The position numbers were made by a program, and so were the translations under genes. Shown here in pieces: positions 1-14,763 of a stretch of DNA of 64,000 nt; positions within the stretch are counted from its first letter, which is position 1; the number at the start of each line of letters is the position of its first letter. This DNA comes from Argopecten irradians (lineage: Eukaryota; Mollusca; Bivalvia; Pectinida; Pectinidae). The stretch is taken from the NCBI RefSeq assembly GCF_041381155.1, contig NC_091143.1, forward strand, positions 32,551,331 to 32,615,330. Reading direction: 5' to 3'. A model generated the notes under the pieces. That model saw only the letters and a program-made list of their open reading frames with translations, ran no database searches and was not told the DNA's origin.

Positions 1-138
1 TACAGACCATTGATAACACTTGATTTGAGATGTTAATGGAACAATGTACAATGTGTGATTCTGTTATATTTTTCATATCATATTGCTCGTTTTCCATTGT
101 AAACATCATGCTTTTATCATTGTAATAAATAATCTAAA

Positions 139-995
139 TGTTATTATCAATTGGTATATAAATAATACTAACACATGCTTATTATCAATTGGTATATAAA
201 TAATACTAACACATGCTTATTATCAATTGGTATATAAATAATACTAACACATGCTTATTATCAATTGGTATATAAATAATACTAACACATGCTTATTATC
301 AATTGGTATATAAATAATACTAACACATGCTTATTATCAATTGGTATATAAATAATACTAACACATGCTTATTATCAATTGGTATATAAATAATACTAAC
401 ACATGCTTATTATCAATTGGTATATAAATAATACTAACACATGCTTATTATCAATTGGTATATAAATAATACTAACACATGCTTATTATCAATTGGTATA
501 TAAATAATACTAACACATGCTTATTATCAATTGGTATATAAATAATACTAACACATGCTTATTATCAATTGGTATATAAATAATACTAACACATGCTTAT
601 TATCAATTGGTATATAAATAATACTAACACATGCTTATTATCAATTGGTATATAAATAATACTAACACATGCTTATTATCAATTGGTATATAAATAATAC
701 TAACACATGCTTATTATCAATTGGTATATAAATAATACTAACACATGCTTATTATCAATTGGTATATAAATAATACTAACACATGCTTATTATCAATTGG
801 TATATAAATAATTACTAACACATGCTTATTATCAATTGGTATATAAATAATACTAACACATGCTTATTATCAATTGGTATATAAATAATACTAACACATG
901 CTTATTATCAAAATACTAACACATGCTTATTATCAATTGGTATATAAATAATACTAACACATGCTTATTATCAATTGGTATATAAATAATACTAA
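139..995. repeat. 38-bp minisatellite, about 22 copies
   Basis: Near-perfect direct repeats of a 38-bp unit. Each unit contains ATTGG (an inverted CCAAT) directly followed by TATATAAATAA, a good TATA-box match. Copies are almost identical, with one single-base insertion near 811 and one truncated unit near 905. No gene is recognised next to it. Confidence 0.97.
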
Positions 996-3900
996 GATGT
1001 TCAACATGTAGGTAGTTGTGAAGATCTCATCTATTCAAGATAGCATTTAAGATGCCCACCGAATATTGAAATTTCCCTCATTTACAGCAAAAATCACATA
1101 TACATGTACTGACTATGCATCAATATAAAAATTCAAGATGACGGAATAAAATTCTCGCCCATTTTTTAAATAAGTTTCATGTATCTATATACATATAGTC
1201 TGGACACCAACGAACGAATTTTGTCAACAGCAAAACTTAAAATCTAATATAGGTTTTTTTCACTATACACTATATCTTTTTTCTTATTATACTACATCAT
1301 CTGTCGGTATGTAATATTATTAGGATCCACATTAAGATATGCATTCTTTGCTTTTTATTTTTGTGTGAAGGGATCTAGGGATCTAAATAATGAAACAGAT
1401 ATACATTGATAATCGAAAATCAATCTGAAGATAGCGTACGCTTTTCATGCATATACATGTATTAATAATTTGATTTTATGGTTCAGGTTTATAAAACAAT
1501 GGCTTTTTCAATATTGTATTAACAATATCAGTAATGGAAACGCCGCTTCTTTGGCATTTCAACTGGTTAAGATCAGAAATATCAAGAAGTTACATTTTGG
1601 ATCTGGCGCCTTAATTTTTCAGTTGAAACCGTTATGTTTCTAATCGAATCTCTATCGACATTTAAAACCGTTTTTGGGGTACATGTGTCCTTTCCGAAAT
1701 TTATAAATAACAACAACTCATAAGTAAGTTGTTTACCAGCTTATCACATATCACTTATTAATTGATCATTAATCAACTCTTGATTAATATCACACAACCT
1801 AATTATTACGTGAACAAATTATGAATGCAAAATTACAGCTCTTATCTTTGATGGCTTAGTTATATATTTCTCGATTTCGTCTTTAAATATAAATTAATTA
1901 ACAAATCAAAGATTCTCTTACCATGCTGTTAGGTAATACGGTATTTGTGGATCATTATTTTGCAGTTATCAAAATATTTTGTCAACCTTTTGAAAATATA
2001 CTTTTTATGGAAACATTGGGTTAAACAAAATGTATGATATAGTTGAGGATGACAATGCGGTAGAGGACAAGTCTGAGTTAATAGCTGGTCATTGTCTTAC
2101 TGTAATTAAATGAATGGACTGTCCTCGTCTGTATCTAATAAGGTCAATGCACACACTAGGGAAATCACACTTGTTAAATACACGTCTCTATGCTGAGGTG
2201 CAGAATATTTTCCGTTATATACAGCTGGTCATGACTGGTCTCCTATACTCCCATCGGTAATATTGAGGACGATACTAAAATTAGGAATCGTTTCGTTTTT
2301 CATCCCACTAACTTGCATTGGAATTTCACCATGTTATCATTGTGTCCTTCTATAAGTCAGAATTAAAAGTAGTACCGGTTCATCGATACAAAAATTAAAA
2401 AAAAATGGTGAAAGACGACCAACAGTCTCTTTGTTTTTTTGATAAATTAACGTCCTATTAACAGCTTTGGTCATGTAAGGACGGCCTCCCGTGTATGCAG
2501 TATGTTGCGTGTATTTTGTGCAAATTGCGTGTTTTGGGAGACTGCTGTACGTTCGTGCTGTGTCTTCTTGTATAGTGGAACTGTTGCCCTTTTTATAGTG
2601 CTATATCACTGAAGCATGCCGCCGAAGACACCAAGCATCACAGTTCTTTTGATAAAACATGAACACACATTTCCTTTGTGTACCGAAGATCGCAAACGTT
2701 CCATACTATGTATGTGCCCATATACCTCGAGTATCCTAATTTCATGGACATACACATAAGTTAATATATTGTAATAATAACCTGAACATTCCATACTACA
2801 CATTTTATTGTCATTGACTATGTTTATGTTTCTGCAAAGTTTCGTCAATGTGGGATCCATAAAAACCGTCTATAATATCATAGACGTTAAAATTGGATTT
2901 ACGCCATGATAATATTCTTATTTTGTGGGTCGCACTTGCATCACAAATAGAAACTGTTTGAATGAAAGACAAGCCATTTCTGAAAAATTTACTTAATATG
3001 CGAATTTTAGAAATGTATATTTTAGTTTTAATAGGTAGTTATCCGTCGGATAATTGGTAGTGAGAAAATCAACATACATGCACCATATAACATTATATTT
3101 TCACGATTTCGCGGGGCATAGCTATGATCACGAAAATTTTATCTGCAAATTTTGAGAAATTATTGATCTGCGTATACGTTACCTGAAATACATGGCTGTC
3201 AATTGAAAACGTTCGTTAACATGCTTAAGATTAAAAGAAAGATTGCAAGTCATGGCCATGTTGCCGAAATAGCTAATAAATATTCATAAATGGGATTCAG
3301 AAAGAGCTTTGCAGACGACACATTTATTGGTCTTTTATTGTATATACTCGCATTTTCACAACACTGCCATTGTATTTGTTCGTTATAATGTTAATCAGTG
3401 TCTTAGTTACTTAGATGTGTCTTTAGTTAGTCACAAGAGAAATGGTGTGACTGAAACTGATCCACGAATAAAATGATATTGCGATACTCAACCATATGTC
3501 CATATGAAGTTGAAAACACACGTTATCAAACTACTTACCTCATCCCCAAAAGACACAACGACATTATTCAATTATGTATTTTAAAGTGAAAGAAAAACAG
3601 AAAAAAGAAAATATGTTAAAAAATTATGGAATTACAGAAATGTAAATAACAATATGATTTCTTATTCAGATCTGTGAAATATAACTTCTGTAATCTTTGG
3701 TATGAAACTCACCTTGACAATTATTTTTGAAGTGTATACACTTTAATTTGAGAACCCATATATTGTGTAGGATTATTTCTTAACCTAAGATATATATTGT
3801 ATAGAGCACAGCGATGTACTTTCAACACAATATAAATACCCAACCGCTGTGTATAACAGTGGCCAGTGCAATACGCCTATGATTCTGAACCCTTATACCT

Positions 3901-5865
3901 TATGCTTTATATAAAATGTGAATCACGACCACAATTCTCTCTCAATTGTTTATATCGGCTATTAATGATATGATAACAGTGCTTATTTTCTCTGTAAACC
4001 TACATCTCCTTCCTTCATGTGATATAATGGAATTATTATTATAAGTTTTACTAATTTTAATGAAAACTAATATCATATGATAAGAATACATATTTAAATG
4101 AATTAGACACATAACCAAAGTAATCAATACAACGGTATAAAGTATATCAAATAAATATATTGATCTGAAATGTCATCACTGTGCCAGGTGGTAATGCGTA
4201 GACGTCAAATCAATGGTCTGTCTCTGTAATATATTTAATCAGGTGGTACGATTTTATGACATGGTGACATTAGACTAGATCTGGGGCAGACAGTCGGTGG
4301 TGACAGTTAATTGACTCAGTATGGTTATATAGTACATTGCAGGTATTGTCAATGGAACTTGATGGTACTCTGGTGCGTAGTGTGTTTGATTCTCTGTTCA
4401 GAAAATCATTCTGGAGCGCTCTGGACTACAGAGACCACACCGTTTTCTACGCAATAGGTAAACAGACTAATTAATAACATTATTATTGTTTTAAGCTTTT
4501 AACATTAAAAAAGTAGCTAATTAAACTGAGTGATTTATTTTACAGCATATTATAATTTAAATATATAGAAATAATGAGCAAAATCGTAAATGCTCTATGA
4601 ATGACAGTTTACATTAAATTGACATCGGTTCATGTGTGAACATGTACTGCAGTAAAACCTAGTGAGCACAGACATTTGTATTATAACACAAATATGGACA
4701 TTTATTGCTGATACAAAAAAATCAGGTGCAGCCAAAAACGCTTTCACTTACTTGTGTAGCCCTGCGAATATCCGAGTTGTACCATGTTTGCAGTTGGGCG
4801 ATATTCTTTAAAACAAGTTAACAAAATCCTGCTTCTTACATCTTTGATGCACTTGCCATTAATGATTTAAACACGACCGTGTTTGTGTAATGATGATGTA
4901 TACTGTCGGGAGATGCAATCTTGAGAGAACAGTCAGTCCTGACAAGATCATCAACGTTTGGCATGACAAACACTGTTGTAAATAGCGCTACTACCAGAAC
5001 GCACTCGGTAACATCGATTCGCTCCCAAGCTTGTTATAGGCGATATAGAGGATGGCAGCTAGCGCATGGACGTGTCAGGTTACGAGGCGGACAAGGCGAC
5101 CAATTGACAGAGATGAAAATGTAAGTGTTCTCTAGTCCTCCCAATGGAATTGACGGCAGTCTGCACGACGACACATAGGCCCCCCGATAGAGTAGTACCC
5201 TGTGATTAAAACCATTACCTATCCGATGACCAGGGACGGTTTCTAACAGCGCCATTTGCTGACTATTAAGATGTTCTGTCACACAAACTCACGCTTTATA
5301 CCTCAGCGACAAGATCTATAAATAAACAGTTGTATTTACTTTTCTATAGGAAACAGATGGACTCTATTGAAGTTGTTTTGATGGAATGAGATAGAGGGTG
5401 CTATACAATTTATATCTGGCAAAAGCCAAGTTGACACTAGTAAGGTTTAGCGCGTTCATAGCACTGATACGATATATCAAAGCTATATATGTTAATTAAG
5501 ATAATGGGGCGTGATTCGTATTGATGGTAATGGAACGATGAAGGGACATAGCAAGAATTGCCAGATCAAATCCAAGATAATATGGTAATACCTATCTTAG
5601 CAGCCACAACTATAGAAACAGCATCGACTTATACGATCACTTCGGGTACAAACAGAACAAATTTCAAGACATGCGTACATTTCTTGGCAAAAGAAACATT
5701 TTTTTTCTTTTCTATTTCGGTTTATTGTAGAAATTGGTTTGATTGTAGAATCTGATGTGGAAAGCTTGGAAAGTAGAGGGATTGGTGCAAAGATGCCATT
5801 CAGGTGGTAATTGAATATAATATCATATCCTTGTATAGGTTTGCATTGTCACCACAATCTGTTTT
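996..5865. other. Gene-poor AT-rich stretch
   Basis: I see no convincing gene. Open frames are short, AT-driven and lack recognisable domains. A possible short open stretch near 4352-4456, flanked by AG and GT, is treated as unproven. Confidence 0.6.
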
Positions 5866-6352
5866 GTAGCCTGTTTCATATTGATGTCACGATCTATTGT
5901 ATAGCCTGTTTCATATTGATGTCACGATCTATTGTAAAGTCTGTTTCATATTGATATCACGATCTATTGTATAGCCTGTTTCATATTGATGTCACGATCT
6001 ATTGTATAGTCTGTTTCATATTGATGTCACGATCTATTGTATAGTCTGTTTCATATTGATGTCACGATCTATTGTATAGTCTGTTTCATATTGATGTCAC
6101 GATCTATTGTATAGTCTGTTTCATATTGATGTCACGATCTATTGTATATCCTGTTTCAAATTGATGTCACGATGTATTGTATAGCCTGTTTCATATTGAT
6201 ATCACGATCTATTGTATAGTCTGTTTCATATTGATGTCACGATCTATTGTATAGTCTGTTTCATATTGATGTCACGATCTATTGTATAGTCTGTTTCATA
6301 TTGATGTCACGATCTCTTGTATAGTCTGTTTCATATTGATGTCACGATCTAT
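5866..6352. repeat. 35-bp minisatellite, about 14 copies
   Basis: Direct repeats of a 35-bp unit containing TGTTTCATATTGATGTCACG, with a few point variants (GATATCACG and TCTCTTG types). No coding content is seen. Confidence 0.95.
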
Positions 6353-8500
6353 TCCTTGGTACAAAGAATACTAATTCGTACTTTTGTATTTCATCGAATG
6401 ACGTATTGTAGAGCGACAAAGGGGAAAATCGCGTACTTTTCATAAAAGCATGAAACAAGGTAAATTTCAAGATGAACGCCATTTTTTCGGGGCAAAGCTA
6501 AGAGAAGTAATAAAATGACACGCTGTGTCTCGAAACCATTGAACTTGGCATGCTAATAGCTAAGACTATCAAAATGAAATTAAAACCGGAAGCTATTGAA
6601 AAATGCACAAATAAAGGATGGCTGCAGTTTCCACAGGCAAAACTAAGAGAGTTAATGCAATAACACGCTGAACGTTATTATCAAAACATGACTTGTTATT
6701 GCCGAGACTATCGTATTGAAGTTTTAGACTCTGTTTTAACTAATACTTGTTATATGCCTATACCTCTTCCCAGTAGGTGTACTTGAACATAACTTAGTTG
6801 CTAAAAAGTGTCTATACATCCGTCTTAACATTACATATTGTTATTGACTCGTAGAGTGTTGTGTTGTTTGTACATTTTGCCAAAATATGCGAAAAATTGT
6901 ACATTTCAGTTGAGTAAGCCCACAAAAATGAATACATTTTTTATAAAAAAACGTATGAAACTTGGATTAGAAGCCAAGTTAATCGAAATTAGGATTTAAA
7001 CCGGGAGACATTGAAAGAAGTACCTATTTCCGGTATTATTCAAGATAGCGTTCATTTCCTTAGGCAATACTTGGAGAAGTAGTGAAATAGTAGACATAAT
7101 ACATAATGCGCATGTGCATTAATATACATTGTTCTGACACACACTGTGTGAAATCACAGACACTATCACTGTCCATATTACAACCCTCTTTGATGTCACG
7201 TTGCAATTGATTTGTATTTTTCGAAATTAGCGACACTGATCATGTGACAACAAGGAAATACATCAAGAGGACATCTACAGTAGTACAGTTCCTGTAATAA
7301 AACTGGCGATCGATCATGTTCGTCAGAAATACCTCCTTAAATAGATAGTATATATCACGGTGCCTTCATCTAGTGTACTCAAACGACATATATATATTCA
7401 GCTTCCAGTCCTTTGTCAAGATAAAGACAAGCCGAACACCTTTTCCAGACCACGTGATTATGTCCATGACTTTCTATGACGATTTCATGTCGCGGTTTGG
7501 TCTGTATTGTTCTCTTGCCTCTTTGTTTGAAAACGTGTGCCGCGATTGATTTTCGCAACTTCTAATCTTTGGCGAAGTAAGTTAAATTTAAAGTTCTGTA
7601 TGCTCAGATACGGTTTTCAGTTGTTTATTGAATATCCATATAATATCTTAATCCGCGAATGTTGATATTTGCAACTTGTTTTGACATGGAAATCGCGAAA
7701 TTTAATTTCCGCGACAGAAACAGTTTCCATCTAGACATTCTTTGCTGACTGATAATTTATTGTATCCATTTAAAAACGTTAAATCGCATTCCAGGGCAAC
7801 GTGGATACCATACTCATTTCAACTATGTAGCGAACATGAACTTTTGCTCGTAGAACTCTAGGTCAATAAATATCGACAAACAAAAATAAATATTGACAAC
7901 CAAGTGACTTCCGGTGACGACCAGAACCCGTGTGACCTTGGACTCCCGTGTTCGAGTTAGGCTGCTACAGCCTCTAAACAGAAACTGTGGGTCTAGTCAA
8001 TGTAACGTATTGACAGAATCACAATGCTGACGGCGCCATCCGGTAAATCTAATTTGTTATTGAAATAATTAATAACAAATCCATTACAAATACATCTGGG
8101 CTGTTATATAATGAACCCGATATATTTTCTCGTGTCTCAATAGAATTAAATTTCAAAATTACTTTTTTTTTTTATTTCAGCGACTATGCAATTGTGATTA
8201 TGCTCAAGTCCAAAACACACTATCCGCAATCATTGTATCTATATTACTACACCAGGAAGCCGATCGAGTAGGAAAATTAATTCAACACAATGACATTGTG
8301 TATCATTTTTCTCTTTCATTCCACCGATTACATTGTATGTAATTGTACTGTGACTAATCCTCATAGTTAACTGAACTGTAAATATGTCCTCGATAAATTA
8401 TCTAACAATCGATATGCCGAAATCAAAACTTCATTTACATGTAGCTACATCGTTTATACGAAAGCACAGCGAATTTACATTAAGATGAGAAGGCGGTGTT
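6353..8500. other. No gene seen; weak diverged repeats
   Basis: No supported gene. Between about 6440 and 7100 several diverged segments share words such as AGCTAAGAGAAGTAAT and AACCGGGAGACATTG-like strings, suggesting an old, decayed low-copy tandem repeat. Confidence 0.4.
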
Positions 8501-8670
8501 ATAGCATCATCCACAGCCATTTATCTTAATGGCATCATCCACAGCCATTTATCTTAATGGCATCATCCACAGCCATTTATCTTAATGGCATCATCCACAG
8601 CCATTTATCTTAATGGCATCATCCACAGCCAGCAATCTTATGGCATCATCCACAGCCATTTATCTTAATG
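8501..8670. repeat. 28-bp minisatellite, 6 copies
   Basis: Direct repeats of a 28-bp unit (GGCATCATCCACAGCCATTT followed by ATCTTAAT). The fifth copy is altered. It lies immediately beside the large 42-bp array. Confidence 0.93.
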
Positions 8671-8689
8671 CTTAACAATAAGGTAATAA

Positions 8690-11600
8690 TCGGATAAAGA
8701 GGTGGTGCGATACGGTCACATATAATGAGTATAGGATACAGAGATGGTGTAATACGGTCACAGATAATGAGTATAGGATACAGAGGTGGTGTAATACGGT
8801 CACATATAATGAGTATAGGATACAGAGATGGTGTAGTACGGTCACAGATAATGAGTATAGGATACAGAGATGGTGTAATACGGTCACAGATAATGAGTAT
8901 AGGATACAGAGATGGTGTAATACGGTCACAGATAATGAGTATAGGATACAGAGATGATGTAATACGGTCACAGATAATGAGTATAGGATACAGAGGTGGT
9001 GTAATACGGTCACAGATAATGAGTATAGGATACAGAGATGGTGTAATACGGTCACATATAATGAGTATAGGATACAGAGATGGTGTAATACGGTCACAGA
9101 TAATGAGTATAGGATACAGAGATGTGTAATACGGTCACAGATAATGAGTATAGGATACAGAGATGGTGTAATACGGTCACAGATAATGAGTATAGGATAC
9201 AGAGATGATGTAATACGGTCACAGATAATGAGTATAGGATACAGAGATGGTGTAATACGGTCACAGATAATGAGTATAGGATACAGAGATGGTGTAATAC
9301 GGTCACAGATAATGAGTATAGGATACAGAGATGGTGTAATACGGTCACAGATAATGAGTATAGGATACAGAGATGGTGTAATACGGTCACAGATAATGAG
9401 TATAGGATACAGAGGTGGTGTAATACGGTCACAGATAATGAGTATAGGATACAGAGATGGTGTAATACGGTCACAGATAATGAGTATAGGATACAGAGAT
9501 GGTGTAATACGGTCACAGATAATGAGTATAGGATACAGAGATGATGTAATACGGTCACAGATAATGAGTATAGGATACAGAGATGGTGTAATACGGTCAC
9601 AGATAATGAGTATAGGATACAGAGATGGTGTAATACGGTCACAGATAATGAGTATAGGATACAGAGATGGTGTAATACGGTCACAGATAATGAGTATAGG
9701 ATACAGAGATGGTGTAATACGGTCACAGATAATGAGTATAGGATACAGAGATGGTGTAATACGGTCACAGATAATGAGTATAGGATACAGAGATGGTGTA
9801 ATACGGTCACAGATAATGAGTATAGGATACAGAGATGGTGTAATACGGTCACAGATAATGAGTATAGGATACAGAGTGGTGTAATACGGTCACAGATAAT
9901 GAGTATAGGATACAGAGTGGTGTAATACGGTCACAGATAATGAGTATAGGATACAGAGATGATGTGTAATACGGTCACAGATAATGAGTATAGGATACAG
10001 AGATGTGTAATACGGTCACAGATAATGAGTATAGGATACAGAGTGGTGTAATACGGTCACAGATAATGAGTATAGGATACAGAGATGGTGTATACGGTCA
10101 CAGATAATGAGTATAGGATACAGAGGTGGTGTAATACGGTCACAGATAATGAGTATAGGATACAGAGATGGTGTAATACGGTCACAGATAATGAGTATAG
10201 ATACGAGGATACAGAGATGATGTAATACGGTCACAGATAATGAGTATAGGATACAGAGATGGTGTAATACGGTCACAGATAATGAGTATAGGATACAGAG
10301 ATGGTGTAATACGGTCACAGATAATGAGTATAGGATACAGAGTGGTGTAATATCACAGATAATGAGTATAGGATACAGAGATGGTGTAATACGGTCACAG
10401 ATAATGAGTATAGGATACAGAGATGATGTAATACGGTCACACATATAATGAGTATAGGATACAGAGATGGTGTAATACGGTCACAGATAATGAGTATAGG
10501 ATACAGAGTGGTGTAATACGGTCACAGATAATGAGTATAGGATACAGAGGTGGTGTAATACGGTCACAGATAATGAGTATAGATACAGAGGTGGTGTATA
10601 ATACGGTCACAGATAATGAGTATAGGATACAGAGGTGGTGTAATACGGTCACAGATAATGAGTATAGGATACAGAGGTGGTGTAATACGGTCACAGATAA
10701 TGAGTATAGGATACAGAGATGGTGTAATACGGTCACATGATAATGAGATATAGGATACAGAGGTGGTGTAATACGGTCACAGATAATGAGTATTAGGATA
10801 CAGAGATGTGGTGTAAATAATGTGTATCCACTGGATAATGAGTTAATGAGGAACAACAGAGATGGTGTAATACGGTCACAGATAATGAGTATAGGATACA
10901 GAGATGGTGTAATACGGTCACAGATAATGAGTATAGGATACAGGAGATGGAGTGATACGGTCACATGATAATGATTATAGGATACAGAGGTGGTGTAATA
11001 CGATCACAGATAATGAGTATTGGATACAAAGGTGGTGTAATACGCTCACAGATAATGAGTATAGGATACAGAGGTGGTGTAATACGGTCACAGATAATGA
11101 GTATAGGATACAGAGATGGTGTAATACGGTCACAGATAATGAGTATAGGATACAGAGGTGGTGTAATACGGTCACAGATAATGAGTATAGGATACAGAGG
11201 TGGTGTAATACGGTCACAGATAATGAGTATAGGATACAGAGATGGTGTAATACGGTCACAGATAATGAGTATAGGATACAGAGATGGTGTAATACGGTCA
11301 CAGATAATGAGTATAGGATACAGAGGTGGTGTAATACGGTCACAGATAATGAGTATAGGATACAGAGATGGTGTAATACGGTCACAGATAATGAGTATAG
11401 GATACAGAGATGGTGTAATACGGTCACAGATAATGAGTATAGGATACAGAGGTGGTGTAATACGGTCACAGATAATGAGTATAGGATACAGAGATGGTGT
11501 AATACGGTCACAGATAATGAGTATAGGATACAGAGATGGTGTAATACGGTCACAGATAATGAGTATAGGATACAGAGGTGGTGTAATACGGTCACAGATA

Positions 11601-12270
11601 ATGAGTATAGGATACAGAGATGGTGTAATACGGTCACAGATAATGAGTATAGGATACAGAGATGGTGTAATACGGTCACAGATAATGAGTATAGGATACA
11701 GAGATGGTGTAATACGGTCACAGATAATGAGTATAGGATACAGAGATGGTGTAATACGGTCACAGATAATGAGTATAGGATACAGAGGTGGTGTAATACG
11801 GTCACAGATAATGAGTATAGGATACAGAGATGGTGTAATACGGTCACAGATAATGAGTATAGGATACAGAGATGGTGTAATACGGTCACAGATAATGAGT
11901 ATAGGATACAGAGATGGTGGTGTAATACGGTCACAGATAATGAGTATAGGATACAGATGATGTAATACGGTCACAGATAATGAGTATAGGATACAGAGTG
12001 GTGTAATACGGTCACGATAATGAGTATAGGATACAGAGGTGGTGTAATACGGTCACAGATAATGAGTATAGTGATACAGAGATGGTGTAATACGGTCACA
12101 GATAATGAGTAATAGGATACAGAGGTGGTGTAATACGGTCACAGAATAATGAGTATAGGATACAGAGTTGTATTAATACGTCACAGATAGTGAAATAATG
12201 AGTATATAAGAGGTACAGAGATGATGTAATTACGGTCACTAAGGATAATGAGTATAGGATACAGTCATAC
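8690..12270. repeat. Large 42-bp minisatellite, about 85 copies
   Basis: The unit contains AGTATAGGATACAGAGATGG then TGTAATACGGTCACAGATAATG. Two main variants alternate (GAGATGG and GAGGTGG). In 11100-11700 they tend to follow a three-unit order (G, D, D when read as protein), hinting at a 126-bp higher-order repeat. Because 42 is divisible by three and the unit has few stops, long frames are open on both strands, up to 337 codons in each direction over the same bases at 10952-11974. These are artefacts of periodicity. The ends (9850-10960 and 11940-12270) are broken by indels. Confidence 0.97.
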
Positions 12271-12931
12271 ATTGCTGGATAACCTTTTCTTAATGAGTAA
12301 TATTCCAAAGATGTTTTGGTCACATAAAATGAGTATTATCAGACTGGTTATTACGATCAGGGCATGCAATCCATAAGGATCCATACAATTTCGATTACGA
12401 TCGTCACCTCATGAAATTTCGATGATGCCCTCTTTTGTGATGCATTTAGATCAATGATGATCAGTGTCATCAGCTCATGATCAGAACTGAGACAGTTAGG
12501 ATCATTTCCATTGATCCTTTCCAAACTGCCATCACAGAATCGGCCAAGAAAAGGTAAGAACCTTTCCATTGACTCAACTGTCGCTATACATTCAACGCAG
12601 AACCTTTGACTTAACCGTCGTCACACCATCAACGCAGATTTGAACAGTGAGGATCCTTTCCATTGACTCAACTGTCGTTATACCATCAGGCCAGATTTGA
12701 ACAATGTGAGGGTCCTTTCCATTGTCTCATGTCGTTTATCTCAACTAACCACCAGTCGTTAGGGTCCTTTCCATTGTCTCAACTGTCGTTATACAATGAA
12801 CCACCAGCCCAGAACGGCAAAAGATAGGATAAATTTCAAAAGCATACATATTAACAAAGATAATATACATAATGTAAATTATCAGTTTAAATGACTTTTA
12901 AAATTTAAAAAAGAGGCCGAATTCGCGCAAA

Positions 12932-12966
<35 letters not shown>

Positions 12967-13287
12967 GAAGACAATCGTATATGTAAATTTTGTTTAATTG
13001 CCAAACTTATTTATTTTTTTCAATATGCAAAACGAATTTTTTTACAATGAAAAATAAAAAAGAGCCTCGTCTGATAAAATGGTTTTACATAAGCGAAGGT
13101 GGCGTGGAATCGTATAAAGCCTTCATTGTCTGATTTTGAGCTGTTTGGCCTCAAAAATATGTAAACAAGAGCTTATTTGTTTATAAAGCTATTCATAGGT
13201 TATCGTCCCAACTCTTGAAGCTTTGCTTAATATTTTTCATGAAATTCCTGCATGATAAACCAATTCCTAGAACCATTTTACAAAATC
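12271..13287. other. Array fringe, degenerate repeats and poly-T
   Basis: Decayed 42-bp units fade out by about 12340. From 12490 to 12800 a loose repeat recurs around CCTTTCCATTG and CAACTGTCGTTATAC. A pure T run of about 33 bases sits at 12933-12965. No gene is supported. Confidence 0.6.
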
Positions 13288-13735
13288 CAAGAGCTCGCAG
13301 CCAAGGTCGAGGTACGAGACAACGAGTGTTCACTCATGCAAGAGTTAGCACTCGAGGCCAGGATACGATACAACGAGTGGTCACCAACAAGAGCTCAAAG
13401 CAGAGGCCGGGGTACGAGACAACGAGTAGTTCCATGTACAAGAGGTCACTGATGAGGCCAGGATACGAGACAACAAGTGATCCCACATACAAGAGCTCAC
13501 AGAAGAGGCCGGCGTACGAGACAACGAGTGATCATCCATATGATAGCCTGGGTACGAGACAACGAGAGATCACACATACAAGAGCTCAATGCTGAGGCCA
13601 GGATACGAGACGAGTGGTCATCCATCCAAGAGCGTACAGCTGAGGTCAGGGTACGAGACAACGAGTGGTCATCCATCCAAGAGTTCGCAGCCGAGACAGG
13701 GTTATGAGACAACGAGTGTTTTCCACCCAAGACCT
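13288..13735. repeat. Degenerate 48-51-bp tandem repeat, about 9 copies
   Basis: The word GGTACGAGACAACGAGTG recurs at about 13311, 13411, 13551 and 13648, with variants between them, spaced 40-52 bp. Partly open frames across it on both strands are explained by the repetition and have no domain. Confidence 0.8.
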
Positions 13736-14763
13736 CACAGCGCTCTACACGACTCCACGACACTCTGCCATAAAGCTAGTTGTTGCTGGTTACAATATCA
13801 ATACCCACAATCACATGACGTTAGATTCAAAAACTAATTGACGGCTGAACTACCACTACCATATGCATATTACACTACCATATTACCACTAGCATTCGAA
13901 ATCGTGGGTAGGAGGTTTTTACTGATTACTATCTAGCAAATGAAAATAAAATTAACCCAAGCAAAAGTCGTAGAATGTACTAAATGGGTGCTCTACATTA
14001 TTGTCTTGTTAACATCACGGAAGGAACAAAATCACTCAGTAATTAAGAGTGGTTGCATAAGTATGCTTTTACATACATGGTACAACAACTGCCGAAGGAA
14101 AAAATTGACGGACAGCATTCATTATCGGTACATAAAGTACAAAACTGATTCTCTCCGGACATATACTCTTCTATCGTACTTTAGCTGTAGTGAACATTTG
14201 TCGGAGAGCTACAACATTTATAAAAAAATGAAATGAGAAAAAAACAGCGGCTTCAAAAAGCATTGCCTTTAAAACAAATTAGTTCATGCAAAGCGTTAGT
14301 TTTTCAAAACGTGTTACACCGTCCAGCCCGATCACGCCATCACCTCTCTCCGAGGAAGACAGCCACAGAGACAAGGCTTGTTTAGTATCATTTGATAGAT
14401 ATTCCTGTTTATTACTCGCCGTGGAAATCTCACCTTGAAATCGATCCTGACATCAGAGAAGCGCGTTGGGGTGATTAGAACTCGTTTTCTGATTCAGAAG
14501 TCGTAGAATCTGGGTTAATGCTCACAATGAATGCTGTGGATAGAGTTTGAATTATCACTGCGTTAGAGTTGTGATGGAAACGGGAACCTGTTCACACTAG
14601 TGCTCCGCTTGTGCTCCACACATTCTGCAATCAACATTATTACATGTTTTAACATCTCACATTGGATATTTTTTTTTTCATTTTAGGGAAGCCTACGGAC
14701 ACCTATACGTGCCGTGTAGTATTTTATTTCTATCGTGAAATACATTTACTTTCATTCCTACGG
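13736..14763. other. No gene seen
   Basis: AT-rich stretch without recognisable coding, RNA or mobile-element content. A 98-codon plus-strand frame at 13940-14236 has no known domain and no splice context that I can support. Confidence 0.4.

Noticed and set aside
4352-4456. Possible first exon: ATG with 35 open codons ending at GTAAAC, with CAG upstream
   Set aside because: No recognisable protein family and no partner exon could be joined. Kept only as a candidate for RNA evidence.
8672-11974. Long open frames of 134-337 codons on both strands within the 42-bp array
   Set aside because: The unit length is divisible by three and the frames overlap each other in both directions; indels at the array edges break them freely. 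This is periodicity, not coding.
8690-12270. CRISPR array
   Set aside because: The repeats are contiguous with no unique spacers, and the genome is eukaryotic.
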